This document shows positions 1 through 5,483 of a stretch of DNA of 6,540 bases, piece after piece. The notes under the pieces are model-generated. The model did not search any database. It was not told the origin of the DNA and was given only the letters and a program-made list of their open reading frames with translations. The number at the start of each line of letters is the position of its first letter. Position 1 is the stretch's first letter. The position numbers were made by a program, and so were the translations under genes. The stretch is from Sulfuricellaceae bacterium (GTDB lineage: Bacteria; Pseudomonadota; Gammaproteobacteria; Burkholderiales; UBA9220), in the NCBI GenBank assembly GCA_019911985.1, contig JAIOJO010000404.1, positions 1-6,540 of the forward strand, given 5' to 3'.

Positions 1-311
1 ATCTGGATAACGCGCTAAACGAGTTCCGCCTATCCGGGAAAATGGACGACCGGCAGGGCCTGCACCCGGCCATTATCCAGGGGGCTCTTCAGCGCATACG
101 GCCCAAAACGATGACGGTTGCCGTGATTGTGATGGGTTTGCTGCCGGTGATGTTCAGCGCAGGAACGGGTTCGGACGTGATGAAGCGTATTGCCGCGCCG
201 CTGGTCGGCGGCATGATTACCGCCCCGTTGCTGTCGTTGATCGTTATTCCCGTGTTGTATTCTTTTTGGCGCCGGGGTCTGACGCAAAGCGATAGCGCTA
301 AGAATTCTTAA
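1..311 (+). CDS. C-terminal end of a CusA/CzcA-type heavy-metal RND efflux pump (5' truncated by window edge)
   Basis: Reading from base 3 there are 102 codons and a TAA stop; the start lies left of the window. The peptide carries the typical end of the heavy-metal efflux branch of RND pumps: a stretch beginning RIRPKTMTVAVIVMGLLP (penultimate membrane segment) and then RIAAPLVGGMITAPLLSL leading into the last membrane segment and a short basic cytoplasmic tail. From family knowledge, such proteins are about 1,040 residues long, sit as trimers in the inner membrane and export Cu(I)/Ag(I) or divalent metals by proton antiport, together with a periplasmic adaptor and an outer-membrane channel. 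The MTVAV...GLLP and GGMITAPLLSL words look closest to the CusA (monovalent metal) subgroup, but the metal-binding residues lie outside the window, so specificity is open. It converges on the HD-GYP gene and no terminator is evident between them. Confidence 0.9.
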   Translation, partial: LDNALNEFRLSGKMDDRQGLHPAIIQGALQRIRPKTMTVAVIVMGLLPVMFSAGTGSDVMKRIAAPLVGGMITAPLLSLIVIPVLYSFWRRGLTQSDSAKNS

Positions 312-319
312 AGGCTTTG

Positions 320-1528
320 CTAATGGGAATCGTAGCCCCATAGCGAACGAAGGTTGATTCCGACGATTTTGTCCCTGGGGGCGATTTCCTTGATCGTGAA
401 CTCGGATTCCGCCGTGTTGCGTAACAAGGGGCGGTCCAGCGGCGCGCCGCGAGGGCCGACCACGCTCTTCACCAAGGGGGTGGTGGCAGACCCGCCGCGC
501 TTGATGACGATGGCCGTTTCGCTGTTTTGCAATTTGACAAAAGTTCCAGGCGGGAATAAGCCCATTTCTTTGATGAAAACCTGGGTCAATTCTCCATCGG
601 TGTCGGCTCCCCGCTTCATGAATAGCTCGCGCAAGGCGTCTTTTGCGAGGGCGGCTTCGCGATAGCTGCGATGTTTGATCATGGCCCCGTAGATATCCGC
701 CAGCGAGATGATGCGCACGGAAAGAGGAATGTTGTCTCCGGCTATGCCGCAAGGATAGCCGTTGCCATCGAGCCGTTCGTGGTGGTAGAGAACGGTCTTG
801 ATCCAAAGATCGTCCTGTACGCCCAATTCCAGCAGCATCTCGACCGACAGCAAGGGATGCATTCGCATCAATTCTTTTTGTTCGGGGTTCAGCGGAGCAT
901 CTTGTTTGTGCAAGTTTTCCTGCAAGTCGATGATGGAAATGTTCGCGGTGAGCGCCGCGGCGATAATGGATAGTCTTTCCCGTGCCGTAATACTCATGCG
1001 CTTGGCGATGAGCTCCGTCAGTATGGCTTTGTGCATCGGATGGATTACGGTGTAACGGCCATCATGGTCGAGGTGGATAATGCCTAGCGCGGCATCGGCG
1101 TCGAGCTCGCAGAGGGCTTGAATGCCTTTGCTGACATTGATGATGCGTTCCGGGAAGGACTTGAGTTTGTCTTCCTTGGCCAGGCTAAGAGCGCTCCGGT
1201 AGGAATCCTTTAAGGACTCGAACACGATGCGATCCATGGATCTGACGTCATTGCTGACCCGAACTGCCGCTATCATGCCGCCGATGCTGTTCTTACAGTT
1301 ATCTATCGAGTCGAAGGGGGAGGCTTTGACCGGTGGCGCGATAGTCGGTTTTGCCGTGCGCTCGGTCGCCGGGGCGTTGGCGAATAGCCCCCGTTCCAAT
1401 AAGGCGGACAACTGTTTTGCATTATTGATGATCACACCGCGTTTGAGCAGCAAGATGCCGCTTTTGTCGAAGCAGTCGCAGACAATGGGTTTGCCGATCT
1501 CAATGTCTCTGAGCGTTATCTTACGCAT
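320..1528 (-). CDS. HD-GYP family protein with degenerate catalytic site (probable c-di-GMP effector or inactive phosphodiesterase)
   Basis: 402 residues, cytoplasmic, no signal peptide or membrane segment. Residues 1-50 form a small N-terminal domain (DIEIGKPIVCDCFDKSG...LLLKRGVII) of the kind often found before HD-GYP domains; 51-75 is a Pro/Ala-rich linker; about 155-325 is the HD-GYP domain; 326-402 is a C-terminal tail rich in beta-type sequence. Conserved parts seen: H163/H166, H224 (MHP), H249-H250-E251 to G257-Y258-P259 (HHERLDGNGYP), D278 and R287-x-Y-R290. Missing parts: at the HDxGK site the sequence is L-T194-A195-N-I-S198, so the HD pair and GK are gone, and the second Asp of DxYDA is Gly281. 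Active family members hydrolyse c-di-GMP at a metal centre using these residues, so hydrolysis is doubtful and a binding or scaffold role is inferred. The ATG is the first possible start, since an in-frame TAA lies one codon upstream. Transcribed away from the NOR cluster. Confidence 0.85.
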   Translation of the reverse strand: MRKITLRDIEIGKPIVCDCFDKSGILLLKRGVIINNAKQLSALLERGLFANAPATERTAKPTIAPPVKASPFDSIDNCKNSIGGMIAAVRVSNDVRSMDRIVFESLKDSYRSALSLAKEDKLKSFPERIINVSKGIQALCELDADAALGIIHLDHDGRYTVIHPMHKAILTELIAKRMSITARERLSIIAAALTANISIIDLQENLHKQDAPLNPEQKELMRMHPLLSVEMLLELGVQDDLWIKTVLYHHERLDGNGYPCGIAGDNIPLSVRIISLADIYGAMIKHRSYREAALAKDALRELFMKRGADTDGELTQVFIKEMGLFPPGTFVKLQNSETAIVIKRGGSATTPLVKSVVGPRGAPLDRPLLRNTAESEFTIKEIAPRDKIVGINLRSLWGYDSH

Positions 1529-1659
1529 AGCTTATCCAAATTTTGTTCATAATGGCCTGAAGCTAAGTGCCTAGTGGTTGTAAGGCTAAAGCACGCTGCC
1601 AATGTGTGTGGGCTCGCGTTGCGAAGTCGTAGAGCCTAGCGATAAATCCGAAAAAACGC

Positions 1660-1675
1660 TGTGAACCAGTTCACA
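1660..1675. promoter_or_regulatory. CRP-type binding site, perfect TGTGA-N6-TCACA
   Basis: The sequence TGTGAACCAGTTCACA is a perfect palindrome with 7-base arms around CA, and matches the core consensus of CRP/Vfr sites at all ten defined positions. It lies 132 bases upstream of the HD-GYP start codon and about 450 bases upstream of the cytochrome c-551 start, so the HD-GYP gene is the nearer target. Neither a convincing -10 nor -35 could be placed around it, so the regulated promoter and the direction remain open. Another CRP/FNR-superfamily protein could also use this palindrome. Confidence 0.5.
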
Positions 1676-1974
1676 TGTTGTAGGGTTTGTTACACGGGGC
1701 ATCCGGGGATTGGCGCTTTGCCGCAGACGCATTGGGCGCGGAGCCCGGCAACGGCGATGCGGCGCTGGCAAAAGGTGGCGCATCGGATCGGTATGGGTGG
1801 CGGCATTCGTAGCATAAGCGAGCATGGATTGTGTTACCTTAAATACTTGCCGCAGACTTGCAAAAATACGGCCCCATCAAAGCGAACGAATCAAATACTT
1901 TAACTTGCTAGCGCCCAACCGGAATTCACTCTGCTGTGGAAATTGCGAATCGATCCGTTTGGAATGAGTTTAAT

Positions 1975-1995
1975 ATGTAACATAAATGTAATATA
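1975..1995. repeat. Short direct repeat ATGTAAYATA, one helical turn apart
   Basis: ATGTAACATA (1975-1984) and ATGTAATATA (1986-1995) repeat with an 11-base period in an AT-rich block. Such phasing could place two protein monomers on one DNA face, or simply be AT-rich promoter-region sequence. No partner gene or known operator is recognised. Confidence 0.3.
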
Positions 1996-2043
1996 AAGGG
2001 AATGAATTTCGGAGCGTTTTTAGGGGATTGTGTAAGTTGGAAG

Positions 2044-2092
2044 TTGATATGGGTCAAGTCGATGGAGGTTTTTCTCGATTACAATTTTTCCG
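2044..2092 (+). promoter_or_regulatory. FNR/DNR-type promoter of the cytochrome c-551 gene
   Basis: The box TTGATATGGGTCAA (2044-2057) matches the FNR/DNR/NnrR consensus TTGAT-N4-ATCAA at nine of ten positions. A -10 element TACAAT (2080-2085, five of six to TATAAT) places the transcription start at about 2092, so the box centre falls at -41.5, the classic class II activator position. No -35 is needed with this geometry. The leader would be about 30 bases to the ATG at 2122. FNR senses oxygen through an iron-sulphur cluster and DNR/NnrR sense NO through haem; the sequence does not tell which is used. Confidence 0.75.
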
Positions 2093-2121
2093 TGGGACAT
2101 TTTTTGATAAGGGGTGGCACT

Positions 2122-2430
2122 ATGAAAAAGCTGATGTGTTTGACGGCGGCAGCCGGTTTCATCATGAGCGCAGGCGTGGCCGTGGCGGACCAGAATTTGG
2201 CTACGGCGAAAGGTTGTATGGGCTGTCATGCGATTGATAAGAAAGTGCTGGGCCCGTCGTATAGGGACGTGGCTAAGAAATATGCCGGCGACAAGACCGC
2301 GGAAGCCAAGTTGGCGGAGAAAGTGAAGAAAGGCGGATCGGGTGTGTGGGGGCCGATTCCGATGCCCGCTAATAATGTGAGCGATGCCGAGGCGACTCAA
2401 CTCGTGCATTGGGTGTTGTCGCTCAAATAA
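2122..2430 (+). CDS. Cytochrome c-551 family periplasmic electron carrier
   Basis: 102 residues. Residues 1-22 are a signal peptide (MKKL..., hydrophobic core, cleavage predicted after AVA22), leaving an 80-residue mature protein, the usual size of class ID cytochromes c-551/c-552. One haem c is bound at C32-M-G-C35-H36, with the distal Met ligand at M81 in WGPIPMPANNVSD; after cleavage these are positions 10, 13, 14 and 59, close to the spacing in Pseudomonas c-551. The family shuttles electrons from the bc1 complex to nitrite and nitric oxide reductases, and its place directly before norCB suggests it donates to NorC. An upstream in-frame start at 2002 exists, but it would bury the signal peptide and begins before the predicted transcription start; ATG 2122 has AAGGGG upstream at good spacing. 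It is flanked by its own promoter and a strong terminator, so it is a single-gene unit. Confidence 0.93.
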   Translation: MKKLMCLTAAAGFIMSAGVAVADQNLATAKGCMGCHAIDKKVLGPSYRDVAKKYAGDKTAEAKLAEKVKKGGSGVWGPIPMPANNVSDAEATQLVHWVLSLK

Positions 2431-2450
2431 CAAGAACGGCTTGATTTTTG

Positions 2451-2483
2451 AAAAACCGGCGCGTTCATGCGCCGGTTTTTTTT
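2451..2483 (+). terminator. Intrinsic terminator after the cytochrome c-551 gene
   Basis: The arms CCGGCGC (2456-2462) and GCGCCGG (2469-2475) pair perfectly around the six-base loop GTTCAT, extended by five A-T pairs, and the right arm runs into eight T residues (2476-2483). It starts 20 bases after the stop codon. The A-run on the left side would let it also act on the other strand, though no minus-strand gene ends here. Confidence 0.93.
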
Positions 2484-2531
2484 CGTCTTTTGCCGCTAGA
2501 CGATTCAAAAAAGCGTTTTTGTCGACTTGGC

Positions 2532-2580
2532 TTGATATGAGTCAAAGTGAATTGAAATAAATTATTGAATACTGGCCCCT
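2532..2580 (+). promoter_or_regulatory. FNR/DNR-type promoter of norCB
   Basis: The box TTGATATGAGTCAA (2532-2545) differs at one spacer base from the box before the cytochrome gene and matches the consensus half-sites at nine of ten positions. At the same spacing as in the first promoter lies AATACT (2568-2573), a weaker -10 with four of six matches, which gives a start at about 2580 and a box centre at -41.5. The leader to the norC ATG is about 46 bases and begins with a small stem-loop. Confidence 0.75.
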
Positions 2581-2625
2581 ACCGCTGATGAGAGCGGCTT
2601 TGTAACACTATCGATAGGGGGAGGT

Positions 2626-3051
2626 ATGAGTGCTACTTTTACTAAATCAATGGCGCGAAACATTTTCTATGGGGGCGCCGTCTTTTTCTTCTTGCTGTTT
2701 GTAGGATTGACGTTCGATACCATGCAGGTATTACCTAAGCGCGATCACCGGGAAAATATTACTCCCGAGGTCGTGCGCGGCAAGCATATCTGGGAAACGC
2801 GGGATTGCATCGGCTGCCATACGCTCCTTGGTGAAGGTGCTTATTTTGCGCCTGAACTGGGCAATGTTTACAAACGCCGCGGGCCTGAATTCATCAAGGC
2901 CTGGATCAAGGCGCAGCCCACAGGCGCACCGGGACGCCGGCAAATGCCGCAATTCCATTTGACCGACGCACAACTAAACGATTTGGTCGCTTTCCTCAAA
3001 TGGACATCGGAAATCAATACCAACAACTGGCCGCCCAACATCGAAGGTTGA
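2626..3051 (+). CDS. norC: Nitric oxide reductase cytochrome c subunit NorC
   Basis: 141 residues, close to the usual NorC length. One uncleaved N-terminal membrane anchor (about 13-31, NIFYGGAVFFFLLF...) holds a periplasmic monohaem domain. Haem c attaches at C61-I-G-C64-H65, and M107 in RQMPQF is the likely sixth ligand; GEGAYFAPEL (69-78) is a NorC hallmark. NorC takes electrons from a small periplasmic donor and hands them to the low-spin haem b of NorB. The ATG is preceded by GGGGGAGG (2617-2624); pairing through AGGGGG gives four bases of spacing, and the next in-frame ATG (codon 9) has no ribosome binding site. First gene behind the second FNR/DNR box, 38 bases before norB. Confidence 0.97.
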   Translation: MSATFTKSMARNIFYGGAVFFFLLFVGLTFDTMQVLPKRDHRENITPEVVRGKHIWETRDCIGCHTLLGEGAYFAPELGNVYKRRGPEFIKAWIKAQPTGAPGRRQMPQFHLTDAQLNDLVAFLKWTSEINTNNWPPNIEG

Positions 3052-3077
3052 TCGATTGACTTTCAAAAACAAGGCTT

Positions 3078-3083
3078 AGGAGG
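3078..3083 (+). promoter_or_regulatory. Strong ribosome binding site of norB
   Basis: AGGAGG, a full match to the anti-Shine-Dalgarno core, with six bases to the norB ATG. It is the best ribosome binding site in the window and fits high expression of the catalytic subunit. Confidence 0.85.
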
Positions 3084-3089
3084 AATAAG

Positions 3090-4466
3090 ATGCAATATAA
3101 ATCGCAAGCTGTAGCCAAGCCCTATTTTATAGCGGCCATCGGCCTATTTACCGGTCAGATCCTATTCGGGCTGATCATGGGGCTGCAATACGTGGTGGGG
3201 GATTTTTTGTTTCCGGAAATTCCTTTCAACGTGGCACGCATGGTGCATACCAATTTGCTGATCGTGTGGCTGCTGTTCGGCTTCATGGGCAGTGCCTACT
3301 ATTTGGTTCCGGAGGAGTCCGAAACGGAGTTGTTCAGCCCTAAGCTGGCGCAGGTTTTGTTTTGGATATTCCTCCTTGCCGGAGCCGCAACGGTTTTGGG
3401 CTATTTGCTGGTGCCCTATGCCACCTTGGCGAGAATGACCGGAAACAATATTCTGGCCACCATGGGACGCGAGTTCCTGGAGCAGCCCTTGCCGACCAAA
3501 GTCGGAATCGTGATCGTGGCCTTGGCCTTTCTGTTCAATATCACGATGACGGTGCTGAAAGGCCGCAAGACGTCGATTACTTTGGTTTTGCTGATCGGAC
3601 TTTGGGGATTGGCCGTATTTTTCCTGTTCTCCTTCTATAACCCGAGCAACCTGGTGCTGGACAAGTATTTCTGGTGGTGGGTCGTGCATCTTTGGGTTGA
3701 AGGCGTTTGGGAACTTATTCTCGGCGCTCTGCTGGCCTTCGTGCTGATCAAGGTCACCGGCGTAGACCGCGAAGTGATCGAGAAGTGGCTGTATGTCATC
3801 ATAGCCATGTCCTTAATCACCGGTCTTATCGGGACGGGCCACCATTATTATTGGATAGGCACGCCGGAAAGCTGGCTGTGGTTCGGTTCGGTATTCTCCG
3901 CGCTGGAGCCGATTCCCTTCTTCATGATGACCGTTTTTGCCTTCAACATGGTGAATCGCCGCCGCCGCGAGCATCCGAACAAAGCGGCGACCTTGTGGGC
4001 CTTGGGAACGGGCGTGATGTCTTTCCTCGGTGCCGGTGTATGGGGTTTCCTGCATACCTTGGCGCCCGTGAACTACTACACGCACGGCACCCAGATCACG
4101 GCGGCCCACGGACACATGGCCTTCTACGGCGCCTATGTGATGGTGGTGATAACCATGATTTCCTACGCCATGCCGGTGTTGCGCGGCCGTGCCGCCAACA
4201 GCGAACGGGCGCAGGTGCTGGAAATGTGGTCGTTCTGGATCATGACCGTCTCCATCGTGTTTATTACCTTGTTCTTGACGGCAGCGGGCATACTTCAAGT
4301 ATGGCTGCAGCGCATTAGCGCCACGCCCATGGGCTTCATGGCGACACAGGACCAAATTTCGCTGTTTTACTGGTTGCGCGAAATCAGCGGCGTGTTTTTC
4401 CTGGTCGGCTTGGTGCTCTATATCGCCAGTTTTTTTATAAAAGGCGGCAAGACCGTTTCCGCGTAA
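3090..4466 (+). CDS. norB: Nitric oxide reductase catalytic subunit NorB (cNOR type)
   Basis: 458 residues, with twelve hydrophobic segments expected for this haem-copper oxidase relative. It reduces 2 NO to N2O in the inner membrane. All metal ligands are visible: H53 (MVHTNLL) and H342 for low-spin haem b, H340 for haem b3, and H200, H251 and H252 for the non-haem iron FeB. The NOR-specific glutamates are present too: E204 in WWWVVHLWVEGVWELI and E273 in SALEPIPF. Each of these is exactly seven less than the number I recall for the Pseudomonas aeruginosa enzyme (for example H207, E211, H258/H259, E280, H347/H349), which implies no indel in between. There is no N-terminal quinol-oxidising extension as in qNorB, in agreement with a neighbouring norC. 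A terminator-like hairpin follows 38 bases after the stop. Confidence 0.98.
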   Translation: MQYKSQAVAKPYFIAAIGLFTGQILFGLIMGLQYVVGDFLFPEIPFNVARMVHTNLLIVWLLFGFMGSAYYLVPEESETELFSPKLAQVLFWIFLLAGAATVLGYLLVPYATLARMTGNNILATMGREFLEQPLPTKVGIVIVALAFLFNITMTVLKGRKTSITLVLLIGLWGLAVFFLFSFYNPSNLVLDKYFWWWVVHLWVEGVWELILGALLAFVLIKVTGVDREVIEKWLYVIIAMSLITGLIGTGHHYYWIGTPESWLWFGSVFSALEPIPFFMMTVFAFNMVNRRRREHPNKAATLWALGTGVMSFLGAGVWGFLHTLAPVNYYTHGTQITAAHGHMAFYGAYVMVVITMISYAMPVLRGRAANSERAQVLEMWSFWIMTVSIVFITLFLTAAGILQVWLQRISATPMGFMATQDQISLFYWLREISGVFFLVGLVLYIASFFIKGGKTVSA

Positions 4467-4475
4467 TGCGTTTTG

Positions 4476-4493
4476 GAGGAGCGTTGTCTCCTC
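4476..4493 (+). promoter_or_regulatory. Hairpin enclosing a ribosome-binding-site-like sequence after norB
   Basis: GAGGAG (4476-4481) can pair with CTCCTC (4488-4493) around CGTTGT. The left arm is part of GGAGGAG, a strong Shine-Dalgarno-like sequence that has no annotated start at normal spacing; only a TTG at 4484, opening a 28-codon frame that ends at 4570, lies near it. Whether it is used for translation is unknown. Confidence 0.35.
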
Positions 4494-4504
4494 TCTTTCA
4501 GGCT

Positions 4505-4541
4505 AAACCCAATGGCCGCTCCGGCTGTTGGGTTTTTTCTT
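4505..4541 (+). terminator. Terminator-like hairpin between norB and norE
   Basis: AAACCCAA (4505-4512) pairs with TTGGGTTT (4528-4535); two G-T wobbles and GCCG/CGGC continue the stem to a three-base loop CTC, giving 14 consecutive pairs. The right arm runs into TTTTTT (4533-4538) and then CTT. This has the form of a Rho-independent terminator and would cut norEF transcripts from norCB at some efficiency. No room for a new promoter exists between it and the norE start at 4560, so norEF would depend on readthrough. Confidence 0.7.
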
Positions 4542-4559
4542 CCCGCGACCCAAGCGATT

Positions 4560-5147
4560 ATGAATGCTAGCACCCTCGATAAAGACGTAAATTCGGCCAT
4601 GCCGCCGGGCGATTTTGCCATCTGGATTTTTATCTATGCCGAGTTGTTGGCCTTCGGCATTTTTTTCCTGGCTTATGCGTTTACCCGCGCCCATAACGTG
4701 GAGCTGTTCAATGCTTCTCAGCTTAGTCTCAATCGCGAATCCGGGGCCATCAATACCCTGGTGTTGATTACCAGCAGCTATTTTGTCGTGCGCGCCCTTG
4801 CCGCGATCAAGCGAGGCCGACAAGTGTTTTGCGTGCGCTGGCTGGCGGCGGCAATCGCCATGGGCGGTTTATTCGTGGCGATTAAGCTGGCCGAGTTCCA
4901 TGCCAAATTTTCCGCCGGTATTTCGCTGCACACCAATACCTTCTACATGTTCTATTTGTCTTTGACGATATTCCACTTCATGCATGTGCTGCTGGGCATG
5001 CTGATTCTGGGTTTCGTGCTGTTCAAGGCGCATCGCGGCCACTATAGCGCCGAACAGCATGCCGGCGTCGAAACCGGCGCATCCTACTGGCATATGGTGG
5101 ATTTGGTCTGGATTATTTTGTTTCCCTTGGTTTACGTCATACGGTGA
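4560..5147 (+). CDS. norE: NorE, cytochrome c oxidase subunit III-like accessory protein
   Basis: 195 residues from the chosen ATG, with five hydrophobic segments (about 20-40, 62-83, 94-112, 126-156, 176-194). The subunit III family signature is clear: PPGDFAIWIFIYAELLAFG near the start, FYLSLTIFHFMHVLLGM (130-146, H139 and H142), and YWHMVDLVWIILFPLVYV (176-193, H178, D181, W184) at the end. NorE is known as a non-catalytic membrane protein that raises or stabilises NOR activity; its exact function is unsettled. The frame is open back to a TTG at 4473, but that start would sit on top of the GGAGGAG sequence and would place the terminator hairpin inside the coding region, so I prefer ATG 4560, which begins MNASTLDKD before the conserved part. 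No good ribosome binding site precedes 4560; ATG 4599 is an alternative. Ends seven bases before norF. Confidence 0.85.
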   Translation: MNASTLDKDVNSAMPPGDFAIWIFIYAELLAFGIFFLAYAFTRAHNVELFNASQLSLNRESGAINTLVLITSSYFVVRALAAIKRGRQVFCVRWLAAAIAMGGLFVAIKLAEFHAKFSAGISLHTNTFYMFYLSLTIFHFMHVLLGMLILGFVLFKAHRGHYSAEQHAGVETGASYWHMVDLVWIILFPLVYVIR

Positions 5148-5153
5148 TAAAAA

Positions 5154-5429
5154 GTGATTAAACGACACAATCCGATCCGGCCATGTACCGGCGTATGGCT
5201 GCTGCTCGTGCTGCTGACTCTAGTGACCTATGGCATAGGCGAAGCCGGTCTGGGTGGCATCGAGGTCGTGTTTCTATTGCTGGCTATGGTGCTGATCAAA
5301 GGGCAGATGGTGGCGGACTTCTTCATGGGCCTGCGTCGTGTCCGCTTGCGCTGGCGTATTCTGTTGACGATTTACTTGCTGCTGGTGGTAAGCGGGATCG
5401 CATTGGCCTACTTGATGGGTATCAAGTGA
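5154..5429 (+). CDS. norF: NorF, cytochrome c oxidase subunit IV-like small membrane protein
   Basis: 91 residues, three membrane segments (about 13-29, 34-52, 68-87). The middle holds LIKGQMVADFFMGLRRV (47-63), the recognisable core of the prokaryotic subunit IV / NorF family. It starts with GTG; GGTGA at 5143-5147, which overlaps the norE stop, can serve as ribosome binding site, so translation is probably coupled to norE. NorF is reported to support NOR activity together with NorE without carrying a cofactor. Its last codons (Leu-Met-Gly-Ile-Lys) contain a perfect FNR/DNR box. Confidence 0.85.
   Translation: MIKRHNPIRPCTGVWLLLVLLTLVTYGIGEAGLGGIEVVFLLLAMVLIKGQMVADFFMGLRRVRLRWRILLTIYLLLVVSGIALAYLMGIK
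5412..5425. promoter_or_regulatory. Perfect FNR/DNR box inside the 3' end of norF, upstream of norQ
   Basis: TTGATGGGTATCAA matches TTGAT-N4-ATCAA at all ten positions. Its centre is 65.5 bases before the norQ ATG, similar to the 71.5 and 87.5 bases at the two other boxes. The class II arrangement would put the transcript start near 5460 and the -10 at 5448-5453 (CAAAGT), which is only three of six to consensus, so the promoter part is weaker than the box. The codons covered are ordinary for the encoded residues, so coincidence cannot be ruled out. Confidence 0.55.
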
Positions 5430-5483
5430 TTTGTTCACGATCTAGCGCAAAGTAAAGGCAACGCGTCCGATAGGATAAGAGAT

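Larger units (their letters stand above)
1529..2121. other. Gene-free regulatory region between the HD-GYP gene and the cytochrome c-551 gene
   Basis: About 590 bases separate two divergent genes. Open frames here (for example 1586-1825 minus and 1661-1903 plus) give low-complexity, Arg/Pro/His-rich or otherwise unfamily-like peptides and lack ribosome binding sites, so I do not call them. What it does hold: a CRP-type palindrome at 1660-1675, a GC-rich block at about 1690-1800, an AT-rich block from about 1820 to 2000 with the direct repeat ATGTAAYATA, and an FNR/DNR box with -10 at 2044-2085. I see no tRNA, insertion sequence or CRISPR repeat in it. Confidence 0.6.

Noticed and set aside
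299..310. 12-base palindrome TAAGAATTCTTA at the end of the RND pump gene
   Set aside because: It has no loop and no T-run after a GC stem, so it is not a convincing terminator; likely coincidental in AT-rich sequence.
30..806. Minus-strand open frame of 258 codons
   Set aside because: It overlaps both the RND pump end and the HD-GYP gene, is rich in Arg, His and Gln without any domain pattern, and is an antisense or out-of-frame shadow of two recognisable genes.
1718..1857. TTGCCGCAGAC repeated at 1718-1728 and 1847-1857
   Set aside because: A single pair of 11-base repeats 129 bases apart with no flanking similarity; no sign of a mobile element or operator pair.
2002..2121. Longer N-terminus for cytochrome c-551 starting at 2002
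   Set aside because: It would start upstream of the predicted transcript start, read through the FNR/DNR box and place 40 residues before a clear signal peptide.
2586..2600. CTGATGAG resembling a hammerhead ribozyme core
   Set aside because: The second core element GAAA does not follow the adjacent stem and no cleavage-site helix closes; a chance match.
3162..4355. Two minus-strand open frames (3162-3689 and 3813-4355) inside norB
   Set aside because: His/Gln-rich translations antisense to a fully conserved norB; no ribosome binding sites and no family resemblance.
4473..4559. TTG start at 4473 for NorE
   Set aside because: The only good ribosome-binding sequence lies after this codon, not before it, and the added 29 residues encode the terminator hairpin and have no match to the usual NorE N-terminus.
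5426..5438. GTGA-N5-TCAC near the norF stop as a CRP site
   Set aside because: The spacer is five instead of six bases and the outer T/A pair is missing, so the half-sites are out of phase for CRP.
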